Positions 17,423 through 26,303 of a stretch of DNA of 64,000 nucleotides are shown here, one piece after another. The stretch spans positions 1-64,000 of the forward strand of contig CAYXTP010000004.1 of assembly GCA_964467985.1 (NCBI GenBank). The letters are read 5' to 3'. The stretch is from GCA-2720975 sp964467985. GTDB lineage: Bacteria > Planctomycetota > UBA1135 > GCA-002686595. The notes beneath the pieces were generated by a model, which saw only the letters and a program-made list of their open reading frames with translations, did not search any database and was not told the DNA's origin. Each line of letters starts with the position of its first letter. Positions within the stretch are counted from its first letter, which is position 1. Both the position numbers and the translations under genes were made by a program.

Positions 17423-17887
17423 ATGAATCGCCACGCCGACCCGTCCGAATACGACTTCGAACCCAGCAGCGACGAACTGGCGGCCATGGCCTACGCCGAC
17501 GGCGAACTGCACGGCGAGCAACTCGAGGGCTTCAAGCGTCGCCTCGCCGCGGATCCGCAATTGGGTCGCGCCGTCGCCCAGTACCAATCTCTGGAAGTCA
17601 TGGCTCGCGGCATGGCTCCACCCGAGCCTGCAGACTACGAGTGGCAACGCCTCGAGTCTGAACCTGGGCACCAAGTTGGCATGCGGCTGGGATTTCTCCT
17701 GATCCTGATTGGGGCCATGGGATTGTGTGCCCTGGGCGCCGTACAACTGTTGCAGTCCGACATGGATCCCCTACAAAAGACCCTCGCCTGCGGCCTCCTG
17801 ATCGGAGGCCTCATCCTTCTGGCCTGCATCGCGCGGGCGCGCTGGCGCACCCTGCCCTTCGACCCCTACCGAAACGTCAAACGATGA
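17423..17887 (+). CDS. Probable membrane anti-sigma factor
   Basis: A 154-residue protein following the ECF sigma gene by 9 bases. The N-terminal half carries a short helical segment (DELAAMAYADGELHGEQLEG at about 20-39, then RLAADPQLGRAV) that is characteristic of cytoplasmic anti-sigma domains, here without a zinc HxxxCxxC motif. Two hydrophobic helices at about 90-110 and 120-142 would anchor it in the inner membrane. It most likely sequesters the neighbouring sigma factor; the partnership is inferred from gene order. Its stop overlaps the YbjQ-like gene by ATGA. Confidence 0.75.
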   Translation: MNRHADPSEYDFEPSSDELAAMAYADGELHGEQLEGFKRRLAADPQLGRAVAQYQSLEVMARGMAPPEPADYEWQRLESEPGHQVGMRLGFLLILIGAMGLCALGAVQLLQSDMDPLQKTLACGLLIGGLILLACIARARWRTLPFDPYRNVKR

Positions 17888-18222
17888 TCGTATCCACCGT
17901 GGACTCCATCCCTGGCCGTCGCATCACCCAGTCCTTCGGGCTCGTGCGGGGAACCACCGTGCGCGCGCGACACTTGGGAATGGACATGCTGGCCGTCTTG
18001 AAGATGGTCGTCGGGGGTGAAGTCCATGAGTACACCAAGCTCGTGGCCGAATCACGCGAGGAAGCTCTGGACCGCATGCAGGCGGAGGCCCGAGCCCTGG
18101 GGGCCCATGCGATCGTCGGGTTCCGCTTCGCCACCAGCCAAGTATCACGGGCGGCAGCCGAGGTCGTGGCCTACGGAACCGCAGTGGCTCTTTCCGGGAC
18201 GGACCCGAGCTCAGAATCCTAG
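17884..18222 (+). CDS. YbjQ/UPF0145-family protein
   Basis: A 112-residue protein whose ATG overlaps the anti-sigma stop (ATGA). The sequence follows the YbjQ/UPF0145 pattern: an N-terminal GRRITQSFGLVRGTTVRARH strand region, a central segment with EYTKLVAESREEALDRM, and the family phrase ALGAHAIVGFRF. The family forms pentamers and is sometimes called heavy-metal binding, but its role is not established. Placement in a sigma/anti-sigma unit suggests membership of the same stress response. Confidence 0.85.
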   Translation: MIVSTVDSIPGRRITQSFGLVRGTTVRARHLGMDMLAVLKMVVGGEVHEYTKLVAESREEALDRMQAEARALGAHAIVGFRFATSQVSRAAAEVVAYGTAVALSGTDPSSES

Positions 18223-18382
18223 CGGCGGTGCATTTCCGGGATGGCGTTTGAGTTGGGCTGTGGTCTAAGCTGATGTGCCCCGGTGGAACGAACGCAGTGC
18301 GCCAGACACCCAGCCCTAGACCCGTGATCGATTGCCCCCAGCAACAAGCCCGCCTACGTGCTCGCCAATCCCTCGGCAAACA

Positions 18383-18389
18383 GAGGAGA
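18383..18389 (+). promoter_or_regulatory. Shine-Dalgarno that selects a TTG start
   Basis: The sequence gaggaga lies 6 nt before TTG at 18396. It is one of the few strong ribosome binding sites in the window and supports the TTG over the upstream in-frame ATG at 18273, which lacks one. Confidence 0.6.
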
Positions 18390-18395
18390 CGTGGA

Positions 18396-20738
18396 TTGCG
18401 AGCCGGTCTTTGGACCGCCCTGAGCCTCGGCTGCTTGGTGGGCTGCGCAGACGACGGTCCAACGACAACCCGCGAGCGCCAGCAGGTGGTGCGCCTGCAT
18501 CTGGTCCCAGCTCCGGGCAGCCCTGAACCGACCGGAGAGGTCGTGTCCCGGGGACGGTTCGACGTGGGGCCCAACAGCCTGGCTGAGTGGCCCACCAAGG
18601 GAGCGGCCGAGATCCTCCTGGAAAGAAAGGACAAGCGCAAAGGCGGCCCCTGGGCGGGCATCTGCTTCACAGGCGAGCTGGGGCGTGTGTATATTCCGCA
18701 CCACATCGAACCCAACAGTGTCAACCGCGCGGCCGTGCGGCTGGTCTGCCGCAACAAGGTCGACGTGGCCGTGGCTCTCACGCGCAGGGGGGAAAACGTG
18801 GTCATCAGCCCCTTCCTGAGGCACTCAGGAGACGGCTCGCCCGCGGTTGTGTTCCTCGACCTACCGGGCGTGCTCGGTGAGACAGAACCGTTCGACGGGA
18901 TTCGTGTGCTCTGCGATCGACTCAATCACGCCTCGACCTTTCTGAGCCTCGAATTGCTGTCGGCTCCCTTGTCCGGGTTCTTGCCCATGGATCCCGAGGC
19001 GCCTGAGCCCGTGGGAATCGACAAGGAATACCGCACGGCCGTCACGCTCTCGAAGGACCGGCCTCTGGAAGCCGAGGTTGTCGCCCCAGCGGGTGGCACG
19101 CTGAAGTTTGGCATGGCACGACCGCAGGCCGTCTTTCGGGCCACGGATCAACCCACTGTCAAAGTGAGTGTGTTCGACTTGGAACAGGAGCCGGCACGAC
19201 TGATGGGCGAGTCGGAATTCCCCATGCCAACGGACGAACTGGCAGAGAAATGGGCAGACGTCGAGATACCGGTTGACCTGCCACAAGCGCGCAAATTGAA
19301 GGTTGAGTTCAGCCTGAACACGGACCAAACCGGTGAGAGTCTGGCGGTGCTCTCCTCGCCACGCTTCGAAGTGCGTCGGCCCCGATCCAAAACCGTTGTG
19401 CTAGTGACCTCCGATACCCACCGGGCCGACCACCTGGGCAGCTCCTCGCGCAACGTCGGCGTGGAGACTCCATTCCTCGACCTCCTGGCCGCTCGGGGAG
19501 TCATGTTTGAGGATGCCTTCTCCTCGATCAACATCACCAATCCATCCCATGCATCTTTGTTGACGGCCTTGTCCCCTAGGGACACGCACATGGTCGACAA
19601 CAACACCGTGTTGTCCGAAGATGCAGTGACCCTGGCAGAGCTCTACCAGCAAGAGGGCTACTTCACGGTCGCTGCACTCAGTGCGGGGCACATGAACCAC
19701 CGCCAGAGCGGACTCTCTCAAGGCTTCGACCGCTTGTGGGTACCCCATGGCAAGAGCGACGTGGAGTCCTGCATATCGATTGAGCGCTTGGACCGCTGGC
19801 TGGAGGAGGCCGACGGCCTGCCGCTCTTTGTCTGGTTGCACGTGTTCGACGCACACGCGCCCTACACCGTTCCAGAGGAACTGCGCTGGCGCTACTACGA
19901 CAAGCAGAAGGATCCCTACGACATGAGCCTTCCGGATCTCCCCGAAGGCGCGCGAGTCCCGTGGGATGCAGGTGTGCGCGACCTGGACTTTGTGACGAGC
20001 CAGTACATGTCCGAGGTGACCTACCTGGACACGCAGCTCGAGGGATTCCTATCGCACCCACGCTTTGGCGACGCGATCATCGCCATTACGGGTGACCACG
20101 GAGAGTCCTTCGGAAACCACGGACTGTATTTCACGCACAACGGGCTCTACCCCGAAACCCTGGGCGTGCCATTGATCGTGACCTGGCCCGACGGCCCGCA
20201 AGGGGTTGTGGTGACCCAGGGAGTCTCCCACCTAGATCTGGGCCGCACACTATTGGACCTCAGTAATCTGGCTGATGTTCCGTTCCCAGGGAAGAACCTC
20301 CTGCGCTGGATCGGTGACGACCCAGAAGGCGAAACCCGATTTGCCGTCAGTTCCCACGGCCACTCCGCTTCAATCGAAAAAGAGGGCTGGTACCTGGTCC
20401 TCTCTCTCGACAAGTCTCAAACCCCTAAACGAGTCAAGCACCAGGTCGAGCTCTTTCGGCTTGCCAACGATCCGGGCTGCTTGGTGGATCTGGTGGAGGA
20501 AGAATTCGAACGGGCGCGGGCCCTGCGCTCGGAGTTGATCGGGTGGCTGGCCGCAGCCGACAAGCAAGGACTGTCGCGGGCCACGGGATTGCAGAGCCGA
20601 GACGAACTGGAGCGGCTGAAGGCACTGGGGTATGCGGAGGGCGGCGATGGGTCCGGGGGACCTAGCGCCGGGGACGATGGCGGCCGTTCTTGGTACGCGG
20701 AAAACCCGGAGAACCCCTGGTGCCGGCGCTTCCAGTAG
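18396..20738 (+). CDS. Sulfatase/alkaline-phosphatase-fold lipoprotein
   Basis: A 780-residue protein when begun at TTG 18396, which follows a strong Shine-Dalgarno and gives a lipoprotein signal with lipobox LVGC at Cys17; the longer form from ATG 18273 buries it. After a beta-rich region of about 330 residues comes a sulfatase-fold domain with metal ligands in TSDTHRADH and ITGDHGESFGNHG. At the formylglycine site (CxPSR) it reads T381-N-P-S-H385, so there is no Cys or Ser to convert. A Thr nucleophile occurs in related phosphotransferases such as LtaS/EptA, so a phosphodiesterase or transferase may be likelier than a sulfatase. Single gene; substrate unknown. Confidence 0.85.
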   Translation: MRAGLWTALSLGCLVGCADDGPTTTRERQQVVRLHLVPAPGSPEPTGEVVSRGRFDVGPNSLAEWPTKGAAEILLERKDKRKGGPWAGICFTGELGRVYIPHHIEPNSVNRAAVRLVCRNKVDVAVALTRRGENVVISPFLRHSGDGSPAVVFLDLPGVLGETEPFDGIRVLCDRLNHASTFLSLELLSAPLSGFLPMDPEAPEPVGIDKEYRTAVTLSKDRPLEAEVVAPAGGTLKFGMARPQAVFRATDQPTVKVSVFDLEQEPARLMGESEFPMPTDELAEKWADVEIPVDLPQARKLKVEFSLNTDQTGESLAVLSSPRFEVRRPRSKTVVLVTSDTHRADHLGSSSRNVGVETPFLDLLAARGVMFEDAFSSINITNPSHASLLTALSPRDTHMVDNNTVLSEDAVTLAELYQQEGYFTVAALSAGHMNHRQSGLSQGFDRLWVPHGKSDVESCISIERLDRWLEEADGLPLFVWLHVFDAHAPYTVPEELRWRYYDKQKDPYDMSLPDLPEGARVPWDAGVRDLDFVTSQYMSEVTYLDTQLEGFLSHPRFGDAIIAITGDHGESFGNHGLYFTHNGLYPETLGVPLIVTWPDGPQGVVVTQGVSHLDLGRTLLDLSNLADVPFPGKNLLRWIGDDPEGETRFAVSSHGHSASIEKEGWYLVLSLDKSQTPKRVKHQVELFRLANDPGCLVDLVEEEFERARALRSELIGWLAAADKQGLSRATGLQSRDELERLKALGYAEGGDGSGGPSAGDDGGRSWYAENPENPWCRRFQ

Positions 20739-20777
20739 GCGCAGGGCCGGTCACGGCACCGCTACCCACAAGCCGCC

Positions 20778-20800
20778 AGACTGGCCGCTAGACTGGCCGC
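20778..20800 (+). repeat. Tandem 12-bp duplication
   Basis: agactggccgc occurs at 20778 and again at 20790, an almost perfect 12-bp tandem repeat in the leader region of the next gene. Function unknown; it may be simple slippage. Confidence 0.4.
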
Positions 20801-20853
20801 CCCGGCCCCCCGCTCCAATTGAACCTCGGCCCAGCCCGGCCGTTTCGAGACCC

Positions 20854-22620
20854 ATGTCCCCGCAAACCATGTTGCTCCCCGTTCTGGCCCTGGTGGCCAC
20901 TCCCTTGTTCGCCTCACCCGCACCTGGACTTTCGGCGAGCCCTGGTCCGCAAGGCGAATCGGCCCAAGACCTCAGCGACCTCAAGGATGAGCTCGATCTC
21001 TCCATACGCTGGCTGCGATCGGTCCAGGACGCGAAGACGGGCTCTTATGGTGCGAGCATCGAGACGAGCGCCCAAGTTCTGACAGCCCTGGCCACCTCAC
21101 CCCGCAAGTACACACGCGTGGATGGTCCCTTCGTCGCCTTGGCTCTCGACTACGTTGTGGGGTTTCAGGCAGAGCAGGGCTGGATCGCTCGTCCGGACGC
21201 AGGGGATGCTGAACGCTTGGCGACGACCCGGGTCGCCGCCGGGGCCCTGTTCCACTACGTCGACAAGGACACGACGCCCGCCCTGGCCAAGGCCGTTGCC
21301 TGGCTCAGCAGCCAGGGCGTCGCCGATCCGTCACCGGCTGGGTCCAACACTCCGACCGACAAGCAGGCAGCCGCCAGCCAGGCACGAGCGTTGCTCGCCA
21401 GGCGTCTGGCCGACGGTTCATGGACAGGTCCCTCCGGCAAGGTGGCCGCCACGGCGCAAGCCGTAATCGATCTCTCCGCCTGCGCACCCCTTTTTGCCAA
21501 GCACACCCAGATCCCTGAGGGAGCCACACCTCTACCCGAGATAAAAGGCGTGGACCGGGCGGCGGTGCTCAGCTCGATGCACAAGGGCGCGCGCTTCTTG
21601 CTGCAAACCAGTGAGTCGGGCAAGTGGGGCGCCCCGGGTCAGCCGGACGCGGGCCTGACGGCGATGGTCATTGGCGCCTTGCAAGCCGTCCCCACTCCCC
21701 GACCCGCTGACATTCAGGCTGTGATCGACTCCGGCCTGGAGTGGATCGCCGGCTTGCAACGGGAAGATGGTTCAATCCACCAGGGTCGCCTGGCGAATTA
21801 CGTGACTTCGTCCTGCATCCTGGCCTTGGCCCACGCAGATGGGGACGCCTACGCACCCGTGATCGCGCGAGCTCAGGCGTTCCTCTTGAATCTGCAGGCG
21901 GATGAGGGCGAGGGCTACTCCCCGGATCACCCCTTCTACGGTGGTATTGGGTACGGCGGGGACGAGCGGCCGGACCTATCCAACCTGCAGATGGCCCTCG
22001 AAGCACTGGTAGCGTCCGGCCTTGAGAAGGACCACGCCGCCTTCGAGCGAGCCGTCCGTTTCCTGGAGCGCTGCCAGAACCGGTCGGAGTCGAATGACTT
22101 TGAATTGCAGTCGGAAGGCGGGAGGATCGTGCCCGGCAACGATGGCGGCGCCGGCTACTACCCGGGCGACTCCAAGGCGGGCTTCGAAGTGCTCGCGGAC
22201 GGGACGAAGATCCCCCGTTCGTACGGCTCGATGACCTACGCCCTGCTCAAGGGACTGGTGTTCTCCGGATTGGACGTGGACGACGACCGAGTGCAAGCCT
22301 GTTGGAAGTGGCTGAGCGAGCACTACACCCTGGATGTGAACCCCGGGTTCGAGCATTCCAGTGACCCCACAGCGGCCTACCAGGGCCTCTTCTACTACTT
22401 TCACTCCATGGCCCGCGCACTTTCGGTCTTTGGGGCCCAGGAGGTCGTCGACAAGCAGGGACGGTCTCACAACTGGCGCAAGGAACTGGCTGGTCGACTG
22501 GTGTCCATGCAATCCAAGCTGGACGGATCCTGGGTCAATCGCAATGCGCCGCGCTGGTGGGAGGGCAACCCTGTCCTCGCAACCTCCTACGCGCTGCTCA
22601 CCCTGGGCGAGACGCTCTAG
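20854..22620 (+). CDS. Secreted prenyltransferase/squalene-oxidase-repeat protein
   Basis: A 588-residue protein with a signal peptide (MSPQTMLLPVLALVATPLFA) from ATG 20854. The body is a string of alpha-alpha repeats with recurrent QxxDGS-like turns (for example LEWIAGLQREDGSIHQG and LVSMQSKLDGSWVN), the pattern of squalene-hopene cyclase and prenyltransferase beta subunits. Export makes terpene cyclisation unlikely, and a DVDD string near residue 470 sits in a repeat helix, not in a cyclase active site. Such secreted toroid proteins are frequent in Planctomycetota and have no assigned function. Conserved tryptophans and glycines suggest a folded barrel. Confidence 0.85.
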   Translation: MSPQTMLLPVLALVATPLFASPAPGLSASPGPQGESAQDLSDLKDELDLSIRWLRSVQDAKTGSYGASIETSAQVLTALATSPRKYTRVDGPFVALALDYVVGFQAEQGWIARPDAGDAERLATTRVAAGALFHYVDKDTTPALAKAVAWLSSQGVADPSPAGSNTPTDKQAAASQARALLARRLADGSWTGPSGKVAATAQAVIDLSACAPLFAKHTQIPEGATPLPEIKGVDRAAVLSSMHKGARFLLQTSESGKWGAPGQPDAGLTAMVIGALQAVPTPRPADIQAVIDSGLEWIAGLQREDGSIHQGRLANYVTSSCILALAHADGDAYAPVIARAQAFLLNLQADEGEGYSPDHPFYGGIGYGGDERPDLSNLQMALEALVASGLEKDHAAFERAVRFLERCQNRSESNDFELQSEGGRIVPGNDGGAGYYPGDSKAGFEVLADGTKIPRSYGSMTYALLKGLVFSGLDVDDDRVQACWKWLSEHYTLDVNPGFEHSSDPTAAYQGLFYYFHSMARALSVFGAQEVVDKQGRSHNWRKELAGRLVSMQSKLDGSWVNRNAPRWWEGNPVLATSYALLTLGETL

Positions 22621-22672
22621 GACTCTTCTCCAAGGCTCGGCCTGGCCGCGCGATCCGCGGTCGCCGTCTGGG

Positions 22673-22678
22673 TATACT
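22673..22678 (+). promoter_or_regulatory. Candidate -10 element for the FAH-family gene
   Basis: TATACT, a near-consensus -10, ends 6 nt before the ATG at 22685. The 64-base gap after the preceding gene is GC-rich and has no clear -35. Predicts a leaderless mRNA. Confidence 0.45.
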
Positions 22679-22684
22679 CCGCCC

Positions 22685-23665
22685 ATGCACGCGGATCGCA
22701 CAAACAGTGACCCCCTGGGCACGATTCGGATCTACCGCCAGCAGCCCGGATCGGCGGGCGGGCGCGAGCGACTCCTGCTGGACGACAATCGCGAACCAGA
22801 TGAGTGCGCGCGCCTGGGATTCTGGGACCTCACCCGTTTCTTGGAGCGCCGCGGTAAGCCCACCAACTTGACCGATCTGTTCGAAGTCGGCTGGCTGGAT
22901 CGCGAACACCTGCAGCGCGAACTACCCGGCGCCGAGGAGAGCGAGGGATGGGAACGCGCCGTCGTGCCCTGTGACGACGGAATCCCGACGGGCGTGGGCC
23001 TGCCGCTGCTGCCGAGCGAAGTGGGCAAGATCCTGTGCCTAGGCAAGAACTTCCGCGCCCATGCAGAGGAATTCGGCGAGGAGGTCCCTAGCGAGCCCCT
23101 ATTTTTCAACAAGCTGCCCGAGACCCTGCTCCCCCACGCCGGCCGTGTGCGCATTCCCGACTGGTATCCGGGTCGCTTCGATCACGAGGCCGAGTTGGCC
23201 GTGGTCATCGGCTGGGCAGGTCGCGACATTTTGCCTGAGGACGCATTGGACCACGTGGCCGGGTACACGGTGGCCAATGATCTGACCGCCAGAACTCTAC
23301 AAGGGGCAGACCGCAAGATCGGACACCCCTGGCTACGAGCCAAGAACATGGAAGGCTCGTGCCCCCTTGGCCCTGCGTTTGTGCCGCGCGACTGTTTGGA
23401 CGTGAACAATCTGACCGTTACCTGCCACGTGAATGGTGAGTTGCGACAGAGCGCCTCAACAGCGGACTGGGTTGTGGGCCTGCCTGAGGCGATCGCCTAC
23501 CTTTCCCGCCACCTGCAACTCAACGTCGGCGACCTGATCCTGATGGGAACGCCGAGCGGGGTCAGTGCTTTGAATCACGGAGACCATGTCGTGTGCTCCG
23601 TCTCCGGGATTGGCTCACTGCAAACCGAGATCGAGCGCTACCTCTCGCCCAACGGGACCCGATGA
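22685..23665 (+). CDS. Fumarylacetoacetate hydrolase family protein
   Basis: A 326-residue FAH-superfamily protein. The C-terminal catalytic domain shows LCLGKNFRAHAEEFG, FFNKLPET, metal-ligand Glu in FDHEAELAVVIG, NDLTARTLQ, then WLRAKNMEGSCPLGPAF and the closing LILMGTPSGVS. Members cleave or decarboxylate acyl-pyruvates and related beta-diketones with Mg2+ (fumarylpyruvate hydrolase, oxaloacetate decarboxylase, HpcE types). The N-terminal 110 residues are a less conserved extension. No aromatic-degradation neighbours help choose a substrate. The stop overlaps the M48 gene start by ATGA. Confidence 0.92.
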   Translation: MHADRTNSDPLGTIRIYRQQPGSAGGRERLLLDDNREPDECARLGFWDLTRFLERRGKPTNLTDLFEVGWLDREHLQRELPGAEESEGWERAVVPCDDGIPTGVGLPLLPSEVGKILCLGKNFRAHAEEFGEEVPSEPLFFNKLPETLLPHAGRVRIPDWYPGRFDHEAELAVVIGWAGRDILPEDALDHVAGYTVANDLTARTLQGADRKIGHPWLRAKNMEGSCPLGPAFVPRDCLDVNNLTVTCHVNGELRQSASTADWVVGLPEAIAYLSRHLQLNVGDLILMGTPSGVSALNHGDHVVCSVSGIGSLQTEIERYLSPNGTR

Positions 23666-24789
23666 AGGGCGCCTACAACCTCGAACGGGTCATGGCAGGC
23701 TGGGTCTTCCAGCGCGCCGACCCCAGGGAACGCCAACCCGCGCGCATCCGCATGCGCTTGGACGGAATCGTCGCGACGCTGGAGGATGGCACGACGATTC
23801 AGATCCCGTGGAAAGGGATGCGCTTGGACGTCGAACGCGATGGCGGGGTGGTGTACTGCATCGCGGCGGACGGAACCCGCCGCATCTTCAGTGACGACCC
23901 TGATTTCCTGCGGGCTGCTGAGGCGGCCGGTGGCAATGATCTCGGTGACGCGTTGGCGCGTCTGGAAGGCACACGCACATCGACTCCGGTTCGGCACCGA
24001 ATGGGGTGTATCGGTTGCCTCGCGATCACGATCGTCGTCGCCCTGGCCGTGCCACGCCTCTTCCGTTGGGGTGTCAATTCGACGGTCGACGCTCTGCCTT
24101 ACAGCGTGGATGAGGCCATCGGAGAAACAGCTTGGGAGAACATGGACCAGGGCGGCAAGGAGGTCGACGACCCACGGGTGCGCGCGGCTGTGCAGGCCAT
24201 TCTTGATCGACTCACCCCCCACAGCCAGTTCCCCGAGGCCACCTTCCAGTTCAAGGTCATCGACAGCGAGGTGGTCAATGCCTTCGCCCTGCCGGGCGGC
24301 TACATCACGGTGTTCACCGGGCTGCTCACGGAAGCCTCGTCCCCCATCGAGGTGGCGGGTGTGATCGCCCACGAAATGGCCCACGTGACGCAACGTCACG
24401 GCCTACGGCGCATGGCTCATTCGGTGGGCCTGTGGGCTTCGTTCACGCTCTTCTTGGGCAACACCGAGGTGCTCACCACCATCGCGCGCGAACTCTTCAC
24501 CCTGGCATCGGTAAACGGCTACTCGCAGGAGCAAGAAACCGCGGCCGATCTAGAGGGCGTTCGCATGCTCATGGCCGCTCGTATCGATCCTTCAGGCCTC
24601 GCCCATTTCTTCGCGCACCTGGCCCAAGTGCACGGAGATGTGCCCGATTCGCTGACCTGGTTCTCGACCCACCCCCAGCACGAAGATCGCATCGCCGCGA
24701 TTGAAGAGTACGCGGCAAGTCAGCCGCCCATCGGGGAATGGACTGCGCTGGATGTGGATTGGGATGCCATGCTGGAAGCCCTGGACTAG
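23662..24789 (+). CDS. M48-family membrane-anchored metalloprotease
   Basis: A 375-residue protein whose ATG overlaps the FAH stop (ATGA). The first 110 residues are cytosolic-looking, a single hydrophobic helix follows at about 114-133, then an M48 peptidase domain with HEMAH at 237-241 and the third zinc ligand Glu near 292 in EQETAAD. The N-terminal FALPGGYITVFTGLL stretch before the zinc motif is typical of BepA/YfgC-like proteases, which act in periplasmic outer-membrane protein quality control. One membrane helix with the protease outside is the likely topology. Convergent with the SDR gene. Confidence 0.9.
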   Translation: MKGAYNLERVMAGWVFQRADPRERQPARIRMRLDGIVATLEDGTTIQIPWKGMRLDVERDGGVVYCIAADGTRRIFSDDPDFLRAAEAAGGNDLGDALARLEGTRTSTPVRHRMGCIGCLAITIVVALAVPRLFRWGVNSTVDALPYSVDEAIGETAWENMDQGGKEVDDPRVRAAVQAILDRLTPHSQFPEATFQFKVIDSEVVNAFALPGGYITVFTGLLTEASSPIEVAGVIAHEMAHVTQRHGLRRMAHSVGLWASFTLFLGNTEVLTTIARELFTLASVNGYSQEQETAADLEGVRMLMAARIDPSGLAHFFAHLAQVHGDVPDSLTWFSTHPQHEDRIAAIEEYAASQPPIGEWTALDVDWDAMLEALD

Positions 24790-24802
24790 GGTCTCAGGAA
24801 TG

Positions 24803-24821
24803 GGCCATGCTCCGCGTGGCC
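24803..24821. terminator. Hairpin between convergent genes
   Basis: ggccatgc at 24803-24810 pairs with gcgtggcc at 24814-24821 around a 3-base loop, an 8-bp stem with one wobble pair. It lies in the 39-base gap between the convergent M48 and SDR genes and could slow polymerase from either side. There is no T-run. Confidence 0.35.
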
Positions 24822-24828
24822 GGCGGCC

Positions 24829-25548
24829 CTAGAGCATCCAACCGCCTGCCACATCGATGTTCTGGCCTGTGATGTGTTCGGCTTCCGCGGAGAGTAACCA
24901 CGCCACTGCGTGCGCCAAGTCCTCGCCGCGCCCTGGACGTCCGGCGGGAACGGAACCTGCCAAGGCCTTGGTGTCCGCGCTGGAATGCTCGTGGGGAACG
25001 AGGCCTGGGGAGAGCATGTTTACACGCACGCCGTAGGAGGCTTCTTCCTTTGCCACCGAACGGACCATCGAGAGCAGGGCGGTCTTGGCCATGAAGTAGG
25101 CCGCTGAGTCCGCCCGAGCCCGTAGGCCCTCGACACCCGCCGCACCAAAAAACACGTAGGCGCCGCGATCCTTGCGCAATTGAGCGCGTGTCGCGCGAAT
25201 GAGCGTAAACGCGGAGAGAGTGTTGCTCTCGAGCATGTGCCGAAGATCGTTTGTACCCAGTCCCTCGAGGGGCCCCGCAAGGTATTCCCCCACAGCGTGC
25301 ACGACTCCATCCAGTCGGCCATCCGACTCCAGTACCGCGCGCACAATCCGGCGGCAGTCTTCCTCGGATGTCACATCCCCCTGGTGCACACGGCCCGGAA
25401 AGCGCTCCTCGAGTTCACCCCGGTTGCTGCTGCGCCAAACGACGTGCGTGCGCCAACCGAGGCGCGACAGGTCGACGGCCGTGTCCAGCCCGATCCCCCG
25501 GGCCGATCCGGTCACCAAGGCTACGGGGCGTGCAGTCTGTTCGTTCAC
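24829..25548 (-). CDS. Short-chain dehydrogenase/reductase without catalytic Ser
   Basis: A 239-residue SDR. The cofactor motif TGSARGIG at 13-20 and the Tyr-x3-Lys pair Y151/K155 (YFMAK) are present, and the fold closes with the usual GQNIDVAGGWML. At the position of the catalytic Ser, about 13 residues before Tyr151, the sequence is FFGAAGVEG, with no Ser. Loss of the Ser usually lowers or alters activity, so the reaction is uncertain; FabG-like annotations should be treated with care. GTG start. Minus strand, 59 bases downstream of the lepB stop, so the two could be co-transcribed. Confidence 0.88.
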   Translation of the reverse strand: MNEQTARPVALVTGSARGIGLDTAVDLSRLGWRTHVVWRSSNRGELEERFPGRVHQGDVTSEEDCRRIVRAVLESDGRLDGVVHAVGEYLAGPLEGLGTNDLRHMLESNTLSAFTLIRATRAQLRKDRGAYVFFGAAGVEGLRARADSAAYFMAKTALLSMVRSVAKEEASYGVRVNMLSPGLVPHEHSSADTKALAGSVPAGRPGRGEDLAHAVAWLLSAEAEHITGQNIDVAGGWML

Positions 25549-25607
25549 AGGAGAGGGTCTACCAAAACCCGGGGGCCCAGGTCATCTGCTCGCCCGCACA
25601 AGTCCGA

Positions 25608-26303
25608 TCAGTTCACGATTCCGATGCGATCTAGGGGCCAGAAGCGAAAGACAGCCTTGCCGCGTAGGTTCTTGAGGGGCACCTGGCCAAATTCCCGGCT
25701 GTCTGAAGAGCGCCGACGGTAGTCCCCAAGAACAAAACAATGGCCCGCTAGGACCACGGTCCGCAGATGGGTCCAAGGTTCGACCGAATCGAGTTCGACG
25801 TAGGGCTCGTCCAACTCCTCACCGTTGACGAACACACTGCCGCGCATGATCTGTACCTCATCCCCGGGCAGGCCGATGACCCGCTTGATGTAGTCCAGAC
25901 TCGGATCCAAGGGATACTGCAAGATCACGATGTCCCCGCGATCGACGCCGAGCACACGGTGACTCACATGGTCGACGAAGATGCGATCGTGGTCGTGAAT
26001 ACCGGGCTTCATTGAACCTCCGCGAACCTCGGAGACATTGAAGGCTAGGCCCCACAGGAAGAAGAACGCCAACGCCAGACGCATACCCCAGACTCGGAGC
26101 CGTCGGGCCGGCCAGGGCCAAACGCGCCCGCTGGGCGTCGATTCCTGTAAGACCCCAGCAAGCTGCACATCCGCCCTGTCCGGGCGCAATTCGGCCGTCG
26201 ATCCGAGAACGCCCGTGAGCTCTAGCCGCTCCCGCTCCTCGATGCCACCCTGGGGCGGAGGTTGGGAGGATGCATGCAGTGATTCTCGCTGAACGGGGTC
26301 CAT
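25608..26303 (-). CDS. lepB: Signal peptidase I
   Basis: A 231-residue S26 peptidase that removes signal peptides at the inner membrane. The catalytic Ser97 lies in GGSMKPG and Lys140 in DYIKRVIGLPGD, with the later family box GDYRRRSSDSREFGQV. One transmembrane helix (LALAFFFLWGLAF) precedes the Ser by about 13 residues. The start is uncertain: ATG 26303 gives an odd 73-residue hydrophilic N-terminus, ATG 26333 extends it by ten residues, and ATG 26084 would begin directly at the membrane helix. The many predicted secreted proteins around it are potential substrates. Confidence 0.9.
   Translation of the reverse strand: MDPVQRESLHASSQPPPQGGIEERERLELTGVLGSTAELRPDRADVQLAGVLQESTPSGRVWPWPARRLRVWGMRLALAFFFLWGLAFNVSEVRGGSMKPGIHDHDRIFVDHVSHRVLGVDRGDIVILQYPLDPSLDYIKRVIGLPGDEVQIMRGSVFVNGEELDEPYVELDSVEPWTHLRTVVLAGHCFVLGDYRRRSSDSREFGQVPLKNLRGKAVFRFWPLDRIGIVN

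Noticed and set aside
22255..22310. A DVDD string in the secreted repeat protein, resembling the squalene-hopene cyclase DxDD motif
   Set aside because: It falls in a repeat helix near the C-terminus, and the protein is exported, so terpene cyclisation is not supported.
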